A stretch of DNA of 64,000 bases, from assembly GCF_030067815.1 (NCBI RefSeq), contig NZ_CP125968.1:1-64000 (forward strand), in the 5' to 3' direction. Positions 40,140-50,737 of this stretch are shown here, piece by piece (position 1 is the first letter of the stretch; the number at the start of each line of letters is the position of its first letter). Both the position numbers and the translations under genes were made by a program. This DNA comes from Sporosarcina thermotolerans. Its GTDB lineage: Bacteria; Bacillota; Bacilli; Bacillales_A; Planococcaceae. Under the pieces are notes generated by a model. The model was not told the DNA's origin. It worked only from the letters and a program-made list of their open reading frames with translations, and did not search any database.

Positions 40140-40684
40140 CGGCCTTCGCCTGCCTTCACAATCGTTTCTTCAATCAAAGCACGGTTGTCTTCCTCAGAGA
40201 TTTCTTTACCAAGTACTTTAGATGCCGCCAAGATTGAAAGCGAAACGAATTCTTCGCGAACCGCTGCAACTGCCTTTTCCTTCGCTGTCGCAATTTCAAG
40301 TGTCGCAGATTCTTTCATATGGTTCACTTCTGTGCGTGCAGCAGCAACAAGTTCTTCACGTTGTGTTTCACCTTGTTTTTTAGCATTTTCAACAATCGAT
40401 TGTGCGTTGTCACGCGCTTCTTTCAAAAGGGCACGTTGCTCTTCCAAAAGTTTGTGTGATTCCAAGCGGCTTTTTTCAGCTGCTTCGATTTCATTTGAAA
40501 TCAATTCAGCACGTTGATCCATAATACCCATAAGTGGTCCCCATGCGAATTTCTTAAGTAATACCATGAGGATTGAGAAAAATAGTACTGTGACGATGAT
40601 ATCGCCTAGATTCAATCTGCCATTCAATGCTGACAAAAATCCTCCGCCGTTTGCCGACAATAGGATGAAGGTATTTCCAAACAC
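40136..40684 (-). CDS. atpF: ATP synthase b subunit
   Basis: A 182-residue subunit with one N-terminal membrane helix (about 25-45) and a long charged helix that forms the peripheral stalk ([20 protein letters not shown]). It joins the membrane sector to F1 through delta. It lies about 170 bp after atpE, and the gap contains a strong stem-loop. The start [16 protein letters not shown] is slightly long; GAGTGAAACA precedes it. Confidence 0.95.
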   Translation of the reverse strand: MFGNTFILLSANGGGFLSALNGRLNLGDIIVTVLFFSILMVLLKKFAWGPLMGIMDQRAELISNEIEAAEKSRLESHKLLEEQRALLKEARDNAQSIVENAKKQGETQREELVAAARTEVNHMKESATLEIATAKEKAVAAVREEFVSLSILAASKVLGKEISEEDNRALIEETIVKAGEGR

Positions 40685-40804
40685 GATTGTTTCACTCCCT
40701 TCAAGAGCTCATGTCAATTTAGATTTCGATATAGTATAGAAAGAACATCATTCTTAATTTTCATCTTTAAACTTCTTTTTCAAACATCAGTTGATACATA
40801 AATG

Positions 40805-40840
40805 AATGGCGAAGGGCATATTGACGCGTTCTTCGCCATT
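40805..40840 (-). promoter_or_regulatory. Stem-loop between atpE and atpF
   Basis: AATGGCGAAG and CTTCGCCATT form a perfect 10 bp stem with a 16-base loop and no T run. Its place after atpE suggests an RNA-processing or stabilising structure that could raise c-subunit output. Confidence 0.55.
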
Positions 40841-40857
40841 TTAAAGTTGTGTATGAA

Positions 40858-41112
<255 letters not shown>

Positions 41113-41143
41113 TTACTAACCCTATAAAGGGGCAATATATGTT

Positions 41144-42255
<1,112 letters not shown>

Positions 42256-42553
42256 GGTGGGTGATTCTCCTGATTCATATTTTCGGTTTTTCGATTCCGG
42301 TGAAGGTGTACAATGAGTTGTCAAACGAACAGTGTTCGCCGCCCCAAGCGGGCTTGTACATAAGTAGAGATTCTAAAATCTAAAATTGTAAGTGAATCGT
42401 AAAGGTAGCGGATCACTAGGAAGCGTTGTTAGTTACTCCTGTGAGTCTCTGCCACGAAACGATGTTTAGTGAAAGGATGATAGAATCATGTCAAAAACAG
42501 TTATTTAGACACTTTCATTATGTTTAAAAACCCTATCATTCTTACCCTTTGTA

Positions 42554-42582
42554 AGCATACAATAGGGGCATTTTGATGTCAA
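42554..42582 (-). promoter_or_regulatory. Sigma-A promoter, probable main atp operon promoter
   Basis: On the minus strand TTGACA (42577-42582), a 17 bp spacer and TATGCT (42554-42559). The leader to atpI would be about 290 bases. Confidence 0.6.
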
Positions 42583-42596
42583 TTGATTCCCGTGAA

Positions 42597-42624
42597 ATTA
42601 TTCACAAAGGGACATACTTGTCAA
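42597..42624 (-). promoter_or_regulatory. Second upstream promoter candidate for the atp operon
   Basis: TTGACA (42619-42624), a 16 bp spacer and AATAAT on the minus strand, directly upstream of the first candidate. Confidence 0.45.
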
Positions 42625-42767
42625 ATAATCGTCATATTTGTAGAGACTAAAACTCAATTGGGATTTCCCTAAATTTAATCGATGGAGGTCCCGGAATTGA
42701 AGTTAGGTTTATTAGGATAAACATCAGTGTATGCATATAAACATTTTTATAAGTTTTTTTTCGTATT

Positions 42768-42862
42768 TTATGCGTTTTTCAGATGAATTTCTGCGTTTTT
42801 CTTGGCATTTATGCGCCTTTCGCGGGATTTATGCGTTTTTAGTTTCTGTTACACGCATAAAT
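42768..42862 (+). repeat. Family A tandem repeat array (A8)
   Basis: About four degenerate units (TTATGCGTTTTTCAGATG, TTTATGCGCCTTTCGCGGGA, TTTATGCGTTTTTAGTTTC), ending with one inverted copy (ACGCATAAATCTCC) that can pair with the last direct copy. It lies at the 3' end of mnaA. Confidence 0.7.
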
Positions 42863-42886
42863 CTCCGTTAAGGTCACTTTTTTTGA

Positions 42887-44017
42887 TTAATTTAATGAAG
42901 AAAGATATTCCTTCAACGCGACGACGATCCGTTCGGAAGCATGTCCGTCTCCATATGGGTTGGACGCTTTTGCCATCGCACTGTATTCCGCTTCGTCAGT
43001 GAGAAGCGCGTCGGTCAGGTTGAAGATTACCTCTTCGTCCGTCCCGGCAAGTTTTAATGTACCCGCTTCGATTCCTTCAGGACGTTCAGTCGTGTCACGA
43101 AGTACGATTACTGGTTTCCCGAGTGACGGCGCTTCTTCCTGGATGCCGCCCGAGTCGGTCAAGATGATGTGTGAACGTGCAGCGAAGTTGTGGAAATCAA
43201 CGACTTCAAGCGGTTCGATCAAATGAACACGTTTGTTGTTTCCAAGTAGTTCATCTGCAACTTCGCGGACTGCCGGATTCATATGGACCGGGTAGATGAC
43301 TTGCGTATCCGGGTGCTTTTCAAGGATTCGATTGATGGCACGGAACATATTGCGCATCGGTTCGCCCAAGTTTTCGCGTCTATGTGCAGTAAGCAGGATG
43401 AGACGGTCGTCGCCGATTTTCTCGAAAATCGGATGCGTATAGTCTTCCCGCACTGTTGTTTGAAGTGCGTCGATTGCCGTATTTCCTGTGATGTAGATCC
43501 GGTCTTCAGGTTTTCCTTCATTTAATAAGTTCTGCGCCGACTTTTCTGTTGGCGAGAAATGAAGATCTGCAAGGATGCCTGTTAGCTGGCGGTTCATCTC
43601 CTCAGGATACGGGGAGAATTTATCCCATGTACGAAGTCCTGCTTCGACATGTCCGACCGCGATTTTATTGTAGAATGCGGCAAGGCTACCGATGAAAGTT
43701 GTAGAAGTATCACCATGGACGAGTACGATGTCCGGTTGTGCTTCCTTCATGATCTTGTCGAGACCTTCCAAACCGCGAGTCGCGACGTCGACCAACGTTT
43801 GGCGGTCTTTCATAATATTGAGGTCATAGTCCGGTGTGATGCCGAACGTATTCAAAACTTGGTCAAGCATTTGACGATGTTGCGCTGTCACGGTGACGAT
43901 CGATTCGATCTCCTCCGGATGTTTTTGCAATTCAAGTACAAGCGGCGCCATTTTAATCGCTTCTGGTCTTGTACCGAAGATCGTCATAACCTTCCATTTT
44001 CGTTTCAAACCATTCAC
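42887..44017 (-). CDS. mnaA: UDP-N-acetylglucosamine 2-epimerase
   Basis: A 376-residue non-hydrolysing epimerase making UDP-ManNAc, used for teichoic acid linkage units and other wall glycans. Motifs seen are FGTRPEAIKMAP, GDTSTTFIGSLAAF, HVEAGLRTWDKFSPYPEEMN and DSGGIQEEAPSLGKPV with RDTTERPEG. The start is GTG after GGGGAAGG. It follows upp by 20 bp and probably shares its transcript; the upp-epimerase-atp order is common in Bacillales. Confidence 0.94.
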   Translation of the reverse strand: MNGLKRKWKVMTIFGTRPEAIKMAPLVLELQKHPEEIESIVTVTAQHRQMLDQVLNTFGITPDYDLNIMKDRQTLVDVATRGLEGLDKIMKEAQPDIVLVHGDTSTTFIGSLAAFYNKIAVGHVEAGLRTWDKFSPYPEEMNRQLTGILADLHFSPTEKSAQNLLNEGKPEDRIYITGNTAIDALQTTVREDYTHPIFEKIGDDRLILLTAHRRENLGEPMRNMFRAINRILEKHPDTQVIYPVHMNPAVREVADELLGNNKRVHLIEPLEVVDFHNFAARSHIILTDSGGIQEEAPSLGKPVIVLRDTTERPEGIEAGTLKLAGTDEEVIFNLTDALLTDEAEYSAMAKASNPYGDGHASERIVVALKEYLSSLN

Positions 44018-44037
44018 GCCTTCCCCGTTATTATTTA

Positions 44038-44667
44038 TTATTTTGTTCCGAATAGGCGGTCTCCCGCGTCTCCGAGTCCAGGAACGATGTACCCGTGGTC
44101 GTTCAATTTCTCATCCAAAGCAGCGATAAATACGTCTACGTCAGGATGCGCATCTGTGAACACTTTTACGCCTTCAGGAGCTGCGATTAAACACATGAAC
44201 TTGATGTTTGTCGCACCACGTTTTTTCAATGAATTAACCGCTTCAACTGCTGTACCGCCCGTTGCAAGCATAGGATCGACAACGATGAATTCACGTTCCG
44301 ATATATCGGAAGGTAATTTTACGAAATACTCATGTGGTTGTAGTGTTTCCGGGTCACGGAATAAGCCGATGTGCCCAACTTTCGCAGCTGGAATTAGGTT
44401 CAAGATGCCATCGACCATGCCGATGCCTGCACGAAGAATCGGAACAATCCCGATTTTCTTGCCTGCCAACACTTTTGAATTTGCTGTTTGGACTGGTGTC
44501 TCTACTTCCACTTCTTTTAGTGGAAGATCACGTGTAATTTCATAAGCCATCAGTGTCGCTACTTCGTCGACAAGCTCACGGAACTCCTTCGTACCGGTGT
44601 TGATGTCCCTAATATGTGTTAATTTATGCTGGATGAGTGGGTGATCAAATACATGTACTTTAGCCAT
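44038..44667 (-). CDS. upp: Uracil phosphoribosyltransferase
   Basis: A 209-residue salvage enzyme that makes UMP from uracil and PRPP. The start [20 protein letters not shown], the PRPP loop [15 protein letters not shown] and the end [13 protein letters not shown] are all present. I chose the ATG after AAAAGGAGCGAAAGCA. It heads the upp-mnaA pair, upstream of the atp operon. Confidence 0.96.
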   Translation of the reverse strand: MAKVHVFDHPLIQHKLTHIRDINTGTKEFRELVDEVATLMAYEITRDLPLKEVEVETPVQTANSKVLAGKKIGIVPILRAGIGMVDGILNLIPAAKVGHIGLFRDPETLQPHEYFVKLPSDISEREFIVVDPMLATGGTAVEAVNSLKKRGATNIKFMCLIAAPEGVKVFTDAHPDVDVFIAALDEKLNDHGYIVPGLGDAGDRLFGTK

Positions 44668-44814
44668 TGCTTTCGCTCCTTTTCGGAATGTCCTGTACAT
44701 TATAACAGAAAGCTACTGATTCAGACATTGTGGAGTGTGAAATATGGTGGATGTTGTTGAATGGGGAATTGTTAGAGGATTTAATCGAGGCGTTTTCAAT
44801 TTTTAGACCTGTAA

Positions 44815-44960
44815 AATGTTGATTTTCGTTTCAGGCGGACGCTTTCCGGGGGGCGGGCGGTGAGCCTCCTCGGTCGCTGCGCGACACTGCGGGGTCTCAC
44901 CTGTCCCGCTTATCCCCCAGGAGTCGCCGCTTCCACTTCAATCAACGGAAATTCTTTTAT
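44815..44960. repeat. GC-rich imperfect palindrome, Bacillaceae-type intergenic repeat
   Basis: The left end TGTTGATTTTCGTTTCAGGCGGACGC mirrors the right end through CTTCAATCAACGGAAAT. The middle contains GGTCGCTGCGCGAC and two GC-rich arms. From memory similar elements (GGCGGACGCTTTCCG...AATCAAC) occur between genes in many Bacillaceae. It is probably a mobile non-coding palindrome. Confidence 0.6.
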
Positions 44961-44992
44961 ATAAAGAGTAGTTATTATAAATCCTTCCTAAT

Positions 44993-45053
44993 ATCGCGGG
45001 GAGATACTAGTGATAAAAATTACCAGATTGCGCCAAGTGCTTTTGACAATTAA
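44993..45053 (+). repeat. Right half of the inverted-repeat element
   Basis: ATCGCGGGGAGATAC followed by ATTGCGCCAAGTGC and TTTTGACAATTAA, about 48 bp before array D. It is the same half seen beside family A, B and C arrays. Confidence 0.6.
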
Positions 45054-45100
45054 ATGCTCTTTTTTTCTGGTTCAGGAATGAGTCGAAGGTCACGAGATAA

Positions 45101-45195
45101 GCAAAAGTGGCTCGAACTCGAGCATAACTCACTCTAACTTGAGCATAACCCGCTCTAACACGAGAATTACTTCCTCGAACTCGAGCAAAACATCT
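45101..45195 (-). repeat. Family D tandem repeat array (inverted A-like)
   Basis: Four 21 bp units such as GGCTCGAACTCGAGCATAAC and CACTCTAACTTGAGCATAAC. On the minus strand they read GTTATGCTCGAGTTCGAG, a relative of family A in the opposite orientation. It lies at the 3' end of glyA. Confidence 0.7.
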
Positions 45196-45224
45196 TAAGC
45201 TATTAATAATTTACCAAATTGCAT

Positions 45225-45262
45225 AAGAAAAACCCGCTCTCTCAGTGAGAACGGGGTTAATT
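45225..45262 (-). terminator. Terminator of glyA
   Basis: On the minus strand AACCCCGTTCTC pairs imperfectly with GAGAGAGCGGGTT, followed by TTTTTC. Confidence 0.75.
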
Positions 45263-45272
45263 AAATCAATAA

Positions 45273-46526
45273 TTATGCATATAACGGGAATTTATCTGTC
45301 AATGCTTTAACTCTCTCAGCCGCTTCTGCTTTTACTGCTTCGTCTTCGTGGTTTTTCAGAAGATTGGCGATGATGGAGCCGATTTCTTTCATTTCTTCTT
45401 CTTTGAAGCCGCGTGTTGTGACGGCTGGTGTTCCGACGCGGATGCCTGATGTGACGAATGGGCTTTCCGTGTCGAATGGAATTGTGTTTTTATTGACAGT
45501 GATTCCGACTTCGTCAAGGACGTGTTCAGCGATTTTGCCTGTGAGGCCGAGTGATTTCACATTGATTAGCAATAAGTGGTTGTCTGTTCCGCCGGAAACG
45601 ATTTGGACACCTTCAGCCATCAAGGAATCCGCAAGGGCCTTGGCATTTTTCTTAACTTGCTGGATATGCGTTTTAAACTCAGGCTTCAATGCTTCACCGA
45701 ATGCAACCGCTTTTGCAGCGATCACGTGCATCAATGGTCCGCCTTGGATGCCAGGGAAGATTGTTTTGTCGATTTTACGGGCAAATTCCGCAGCGAATTC
45801 CTCGTTCACAAGGATCAATCCGCCACGTGGGCCGCGCAATGTTTTATGCGTCGTCGATGTAACAAAGTGTGCATGCGGTACTGGATTTTGATGCTCCCCT
45901 ACTGCAACAAGACCAGCGATATGCGCCATGTCTACCATCAAATACGCGCCTACTTCATCCGCAATTTCACGGAATTTCGCAAAGTCAATTTCACGTGGAT
46001 ACGCACTTGCACCCGCAACGATCAATTTCGGCTTATGCTCAAGCGCTTTTTGACGTACGTCCTCGTAATCGATTCGCTCGTCTTCCTCGCTCACTCCGTA
46101 CTCGACAAAATTGTATAGAGTTCCGGAGAAGTTTACCGGGCTACCGTGAGTCAAATGTCCGCCGTGGGAAAGATTCATGCCGAGAACAGTGTCTCCCGGT
46201 TCAAGCACCGTGAAGTATACAGCCATATTCGCTTGTGCACCGGAATGGGCTTGCACATTTGCATGTCCTGCGCCGAAAATTTCTTTCGCACGATCTCGCG
46301 CAATGTTTTCAACGACGTCAACATGTTCGCAACCGCCGTAGTAGCGCTTGCCTGGATACCCTTCAGCATATTTGTTTGTCAAATACGATCCTTGCGCTTC
46401 CATGACTGCTTCTGTGACGAAGTTTTCAGATGCGATCAATTCGATATTGGAATTCTGGCGGTTCTTTTCAGCCATGATTGCTTCGTATACTGCTGTATCT
46501 TCGCGTTTCACATTGCTTAAATCCAT
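45273..46526 (-). CDS. glyA: Serine hydroxymethyltransferase
   Basis: A 417-residue PLP enzyme that interconverts serine and glycine and supplies one-carbon units on tetrahydrofolate. [20 protein letters not shown], the PLP Lys in [12 protein letters not shown] and [14 protein letters not shown] are present. It lies between ywlG and upp as in B. subtilis. GGGGAAATG precedes the ATG. It has its own terminator. Confidence 0.97.
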   Translation of the reverse strand: MDLSNVKREDTAVYEAIMAEKNRQNSNIELIASENFVTEAVMEAQGSYLTNKYAEGYPGKRYYGGCEHVDVVENIARDRAKEIFGAGHANVQAHSGAQANMAVYFTVLEPGDTVLGMNLSHGGHLTHGSPVNFSGTLYNFVEYGVSEEDERIDYEDVRQKALEHKPKLIVAGASAYPREIDFAKFREIADEVGAYLMVDMAHIAGLVAVGEHQNPVPHAHFVTSTTHKTLRGPRGGLILVNEEFAAEFARKIDKTIFPGIQGGPLMHVIAAKAVAFGEALKPEFKTHIQQVKKNAKALADSLMAEGVQIVSGGTDNHLLLINVKSLGLTGKIAEHVLDEVGITVNKNTIPFDTESPFVTSGIRVGTPAVTTRGFKEEEMKEIGSIIANLLKNHEDEAVKAEAAERVKALTDKFPLYA

Positions 46527-46642
46527 GATTCATTTCCCCTTTGTACTTTATTTATATTCGGATGATAGGCTTGTCCGATTACTCAACGCTCCGCTCTCAT
46601 CCGGAATGAATGAGAGCATTGCGGGTGTTTCTTGAATGAAAA

Positions 46643-47206
46643 TCAATCTTCCTCTGGACGCGCATAAATCGCCCGTTCGCCGCCGATCAATTTCGGTCGA
46701 GTCGTCGCGATTGTTACGATTGCATCACCGATTTTATTGATAGATGTGCGAAGTGGAACGGCAACCGGTTTGAGATGCATACCGATCAACGTCTGGCCAA
46801 TGTCGATACCGGCATTTGCACGGATGGATTCTACGACAACTGCGTCTTTCATATGTTCAAATGCATATGTGGACATCGATCCGCCTGCATGTACTGCAGG
46901 GATGACTGAAACGGTGTCAAGATTGAATTTTTCCGCAGCTTCGCGTTCGATTGTCAAGGCACGATTGATATGTTCGCAACCTTGGAATGCGAGATACACT
47001 TTATGCTGTTTCGAGAATTCATTCATCGTTTCGAATAGGGCTTCGGCGACTTCGAGTGCGCCTCCGGTTCCGATCCGTTTGCCGGCGATTTCCGATGTGG
47101 AGCAGCCGATGACAAAGAACGTTCCTGGAACGATTGTTGTCTGTTCTTCCATTTCCTCTAAAAGTTGTTCAAGCTGTAACTTCAATAATTTCATACCTTC
47201 ATCCAT
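46643..47206 (-). CDS. ywlG: YwlG family protein (TIGR01440, DUF436)
   Basis: A 187-residue protein of the YwlG family. Conserved stretches are FFVIGCSTSEIAGKRIGTGG, LAFQGCEHINRALTIERE and VIPAVHAGGSMSTYAFE. The family's activity is not established. GAGGTGAGTTTTCA precedes the ATG, and it lies 17 bp downstream of rpiB and upstream of glyA, the B. subtilis order. Confidence 0.9.
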   Translation of the reverse strand: MDEGMKLLKLQLEQLLEEMEEQTTIVPGTFFVIGCSTSEIAGKRIGTGGALEVAEALFETMNEFSKQHKVYLAFQGCEHINRALTIEREAAEKFNLDTVSVIPAVHAGGSMSTYAFEHMKDAVVVESIRANAGIDIGQTLIGMHLKPVAVPLRTSINKIGDAIVTIATTRPKLIGGERAIYARPEED

Positions 47207-47223
47207 TGAAAACTCACCTCGTT

Positions 47224-47661
47224 TTATCCTTCAAGTTCCGTCAATTTCGCAACGCGGCGTTCGTGACGGCCCCCTTCGAATGAAGTGCCAAGCCATGTTG
47301 ACGCAATTTCCCTTGCAAGTCCCGGTCCAATAACGCGTTCCCCCATTGCAAGGATGTTCGAGTTGTTATGCTCTCTCGTCGCTTTTGCGCTGAAGACGTC
47401 GTGGACAAGCGCGCAGCGAACGCCTTTGACTTTATTTGCGGCGATGGACATGCCGATACCTGTTCCACAAATGAGGATGCCGCGATCAAATTCCCCGCTA
47501 GCTACTCCTTGTGCAACTGGTGCTGCAAAGTCCGGATAGTCGACTGATTCGTCAGAGTCCGGGCCGAAATCTTCATAGGCAAATCCCAATTCTGATAAAA
47601 GATCCATAATTTCATGACGAAGTCGATTACCGCCATGATCTGAAGAGATTGCGATTTTCAA
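47224..47661 (-). CDS. rpiB: Ribose-5-phosphate isomerase B
   Basis: A 145-residue RpiB/LacAB-family isomerase of the pentose phosphate pathway. SSDHGGNRLRHEIM, DYPDFAAPVAQGVASGE and ILICGTGIGMSIAANKVKG, with the catalytic Cys, are present. It corresponds to B. subtilis ywlF. It is probably cotranscribed with ywlG, 17 bp away. Its upstream side is a family A array. Confidence 0.93.
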   Translation of the reverse strand: MKIAISSDHGGNRLRHEIMDLLSELGFAYEDFGPDSDESVDYPDFAAPVAQGVASGEFDRGILICGTGIGMSIAANKVKGVRCALVHDVFSAKATREHNNSNILAMGERVIGPGLAREIASTWLGTSFEGGRHERRVAKLTELEG

Positions 47662-47712
47662 ATGCGTCCCCTCTTTCTTAATTTACTCACAAGTCATTCT
47701 ACCATTATTCGA

Positions 47713-47751
47713 TAAAAAAACACAGCCCTCGAGTGATATTTCGGGCTGTGA
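47713..47751 (-). terminator. Terminator of ywlE
   Basis: CACAGCCC and GGGCTGTG form a stem followed by seven T on the minus strand. Confidence 0.85.
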
Positions 47752-47777
47752 AATGATTCGAATGAAAGAGGATTTTT

Positions 47778-47908
47778 GATTATGCGTGATTGCTTGTGTT
47801 TATGCGTTTTTAATGGCGTTTATAAGCTTTTTGTAGCGTTTATGCGTAATTTCATGAGTTTATGAGCTTTTCGCATGATTTATGCGCTTTTCGGGGCATT
47901 TATGCGTT
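47778..47908 (+). repeat. Family A tandem repeat array (A9)
   Basis: About seven units of roughly 20 bp, TTATGCGTGATTGCTTGTG, TTTATGCGTTTTTAATGGCG and TTTATGAGCTTTTCGCATGA among them. It lies between the 3' end of ywlE and the start of rpiB. Confidence 0.8.
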
Positions 47909-47935
47909 ATTGGCGGTATATGTATCCGAATTCCT

Positions 47936-48385
47936 TTACGACTCTCTCCCCTGCGAGAACTTCCTTACCAATCCATCAATCACTTCGTTCAATTCTTCAA
48001 ATGTAGCACGGTAAGTTTTCAGATTACCGCCGTATGGATCCTGCACGTCTGGATAAGCCTCAGGAGTGACGTATTCTTTCAATGTAAATGTCTTAGACTC
48101 TATATTCGGGAATGATTGCAAAAGAATCGCCTTATGCGATGATGTCATCGTCAGGACGAGGTCCGCCCACTCAAGGTCATCTGTTGTTACGGCTCTTGAG
48201 GTGGATGTATATGGCATGTTCTTTTCTTCGATAAGCGTTTTAGAATTCGTTGAAATCGACATTCCGTCGAACGCGTTGACCCCTGCGGATTTCACAGCAA
48301 TGCCTTCGCCTACTTTTGAACGTAGAATTGCTTCCGCCATCGGGCTTCTGCATGTGTTTCCTGTACAAATAAAATAAATATTCAT
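47936..48385 (-). CDS. ywlE: Protein-arginine phosphatase YwlE
   Basis: A 149-residue low-molecular-weight phosphatase. The P loop CTGNTCRS (Cys7, Arg13) keeps the Thr11 that in B. subtilis YwlE gives preference for phospho-arginine over phospho-tyrosine, and the general acid Asp lies in QDPYGG. It would counter McsB arginine kinase in stress control, though mcsB is not in the window. It lies between mntP and rpiB as in B. subtilis. Confidence 0.9.
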   Translation of the reverse strand: MNIYFICTGNTCRSPMAEAILRSKVGEGIAVKSAGVNAFDGMSISTNSKTLIEEKNMPYTSTSRAVTTDDLEWADLVLTMTSSHKAILLQSFPNIESKTFTLKEYVTPEAYPDVQDPYGGNLKTYRATFEELNEVIDGLVRKFSQGRES

Positions 48386-48442
48386 TTTTTATCACCTACT
48401 ATTAGAATAACCGATTGCTAACGAATAATGAAATAGATTGAT

Positions 48443-48946
48443 TCATCCAAAGCAGGATATGACTCCCATGCCAAAAAGAGATAGACCGCAAATCCAGCGC
48501 AGGATCTTACCGTTTTTGATGCTTAAATATCTTCCGTAGTAAAGTGCGGTGCATGAAAACACTAAAGTTAGTAGTCCTGATGAGAGGATGAATAGGAATT
48601 TATTCAACTGAAGCATCCCGAAGGAGACGCTGACTGAAAATGTGTCGAGACTGACAGCAAGTGCGATTAACACCGGATTCACTACACGCACCGCTTCGCT
48701 TGTATCGTCATCATGCAAAATCATATGAATACCGATCATTGAAAGCAGAATCCCTGATAGCAGGCCGCTCCAGGTGGATAAAAATCCCGTCGACCAATCC
48801 CCCACTAAAAATCCAACGAAGGGAAACAGTATATTCAAGAATGTTGTCCAAATGGCAATCGGAAGCCTTCCTTTACGTAAACGTAACAATGAAAATACGA
48901 TGACTACATCAATTGTCGTTATACAAGCAGCGAATATTTCTACCAA
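48443..48946 (-). CDS. mntP: Manganese efflux pump MntP-like
   Basis: A 167-residue protein with six membrane helices in two repeats. The second-repeat motif ALAVSLDTFSVSVSFGM is a good match to MntP; the first (CITTIDVVIVFS) keeps only the Asp, so the first half is diverged. MntP exports Mn2+. I chose the TTG start preceded by GGGAGGTCAA; no ATG fits. It sits between ywlC and ywlE, where B. subtilis has ywlD/mntP. Confidence 0.82.
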   Translation of the reverse strand: MVEIFAACITTIDVVIVFSLLRLRKGRLPIAIWTTFLNILFPFVGFLVGDWSTGFLSTWSGLLSGILLSMIGIHMILHDDDTSEAVRVVNPVLIALAVSLDTFSVSVSFGMLQLNKFLFILSSGLLTLVFSCTALYYGRYLSIKNGKILRWICGLSLFGMGVISCFG

Positions 48947-49014
48947 AAAATTGACCTCCCAACTCCCGCATCTGTCCATCTTATGCGTGCGTTTGAGAGG
49001 TCATTCATATTGTT

Positions 49015-50048
49015 TTATAACAAATACCGTTTTCCATCGGCGGCTTTTACTAACCGGTTCATGACGGCTGCACCGACACCGGTCCATTCCGTCTCGGCGG
49101 CAAGTATGATGTCGGCTTCCGTCAAATCGCATTGACGGATTGCGCCGTATAAATTTGTTGCCAATGCCTCTTGGTCATGAAGCGGTCCGACTGAAAAATA
49201 CCAGTCCGCTTCATCGACTTTGACTCTGAATTCATCGGGGCCGATGACTGCCACCCGTTTTCCTTCATTATGCAATGCATTGACTGCATCCTGAATCACC
49301 TTTTCATCCGCTTGTATGATGTAAAGTGGCGATTCCGGCGCGTAATGCATGTATTTCATGCCGGGCGCTTTCGGTGCATCCCCCTTCGAAACCTCACTTT
49401 CCGCGTGAACATGGCCGATCAATTCCTCAATCATTTCACGAGTCAGGCCACCCGGACGCAAAATGGTCGGCGGGACTGTCGTCATATCGAGGACGGTCGA
49501 TTCTACGCCGACGCCTGTACGTCCACCGTCAACGATTAATGGAATGCGTCCTTGTAAATCTGTGAACACATGATTCGCTTCCGTCGGACTTGGTTTTCCG
49601 CTACGATTCGCACTTGGAGCTGCGAGAGGCATGTCCAGTTTCTGCAAAAGTTCAAGCGCTACAGGATGATCCGGCATACGGATGCCGACCGTTTCGAAGC
49701 CAGGCGTGACATTTTCAGCAATCACACCGGGCCGTTTATTGAAAACGAGCGTCAACGGGCCTGGCCAATAGGCATCCATTAGCTTCTTGGCGTCATCCGG
49801 CACGTCGACAGCGTATTTATCAACATCTTTTTATTGCCAATATGTACGATGAGTGGATTGTCGGAAGGCCGTCCCTTTGCGTCAAAGATCTTTTGCACAG
49901 CATTTGCATCCGTTGCAACTGCGCCAAGTCCGTAAACAGTTTCGGTTGGAAAGGCGACGACTCCCCCATTTTTCAATATATCCACAGCTCGTTGATAACT
50001 TAAAAAGTTGCCCACATGGTTATCCACTGAAATAATTTCAGTATCCAT
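49015..50048 (-). CDS. ywlC: L-threonylcarbamoyladenylate synthase (frameshifted)
   Basis: About 344 residues after restoring one A in the run 49828-49832. The N-terminal YrdC/Sua5 domain ([28 protein letters not shown], then [14 protein letters not shown]) makes the threonylcarbamoyl-AMP used for t6A37 of tRNA. The C-terminal ~110 residues are the Sua5 extension ([16 protein letters not shown]). t6A synthesis is essential in most bacteria, which argues that the break is a sequence error. Confidence 0.92.
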
Positions 50049-50109
50049 GAATAAAACCCCCGTTTATACACATTTTATCTTAGTTATCCACATCGTTAGT
50101 GGATAACTA

Positions 50110-50694
50110 TTACGCAAACCATGATTTTATCCACTCCCACACGAAGAAAGTGACCTTTTCTTCTTCTGCTTCCTTCACAGTCTCGACTTCCTTATCCGGG
50201 AAACAGACCCTTGGGAACAATGAACACCACCAGTTATCCCCACGACCGCTGCCAATCGTTAAGATATAGGCATCATATGGGGCTTGCGGGGTGATGAAAA
50301 GTCCTGAACGCTTCGGTGGAAACAGGGCTGCCTTCCTTTCAAGCGTCACTTCTTGGCCATCCGCGATTGTTTTCGCGATGTGGATAATTATATCTTCAAT
50401 CGCATCAAGGTTATCCACAATCTCTGCTTTCGATGCTGACTGGGAGATAGCATTGTTGATAAGCGGTTCGATTTCTTGTTGGATTGCCAACTTCAATTGT
50501 TGGTCATCAGATGTGTTTGAATGTGCAAGAATACGGAATCTGAATGACTCCTCTTGCTCTACTTTCCCTGTAAATAACATCAAGGCGGACTGAATAAGGA
50601 AAAGCACGAGAATGAACTCGACAATCAGCACTAACTTTCCAGTCCGTCTATTAGATTTAAATGTATAGTTGTTAATTTCATAGTCTTGTAACAT
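50110..50694 (-). CDS. spoIIR: Stage II sporulation protein R
   Basis: A 194-residue protein with an N-terminal membrane/signal helix (about 20-42) and the SpoIIR core FRFRILAHSNTSDDQQLKL and GSGRGDNWWCSLFPRVCF. In B. subtilis it is made in the forespore under sigma-F and triggers SpoIIGA to activate pro-sigma-E in the mother cell. It lies between prmC and ywlC as in B. subtilis. Confidence 0.94.
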   Translation of the reverse strand: MLQDYEINNYTFKSNRRTGKLVLIVEFILVLFLIQSALMLFTGKVEQEESFRFRILAHSNTSDDQQLKLAIQQEIEPLINNAISQSASKAEIVDNLDAIEDIIIHIAKTIADGQEVTLERKAALFPPKRSGLFITPQAPYDAYILTIGSGRGDNWWCSLFPRVCFPDKEVETVKEAEEEKVTFFVWEWIKSWFA

Positions 50695-50737
50695 ATCGAT
50701 CCCCTCCTGACCTCATTGTTGCCAGGGTCGGAGGGGT

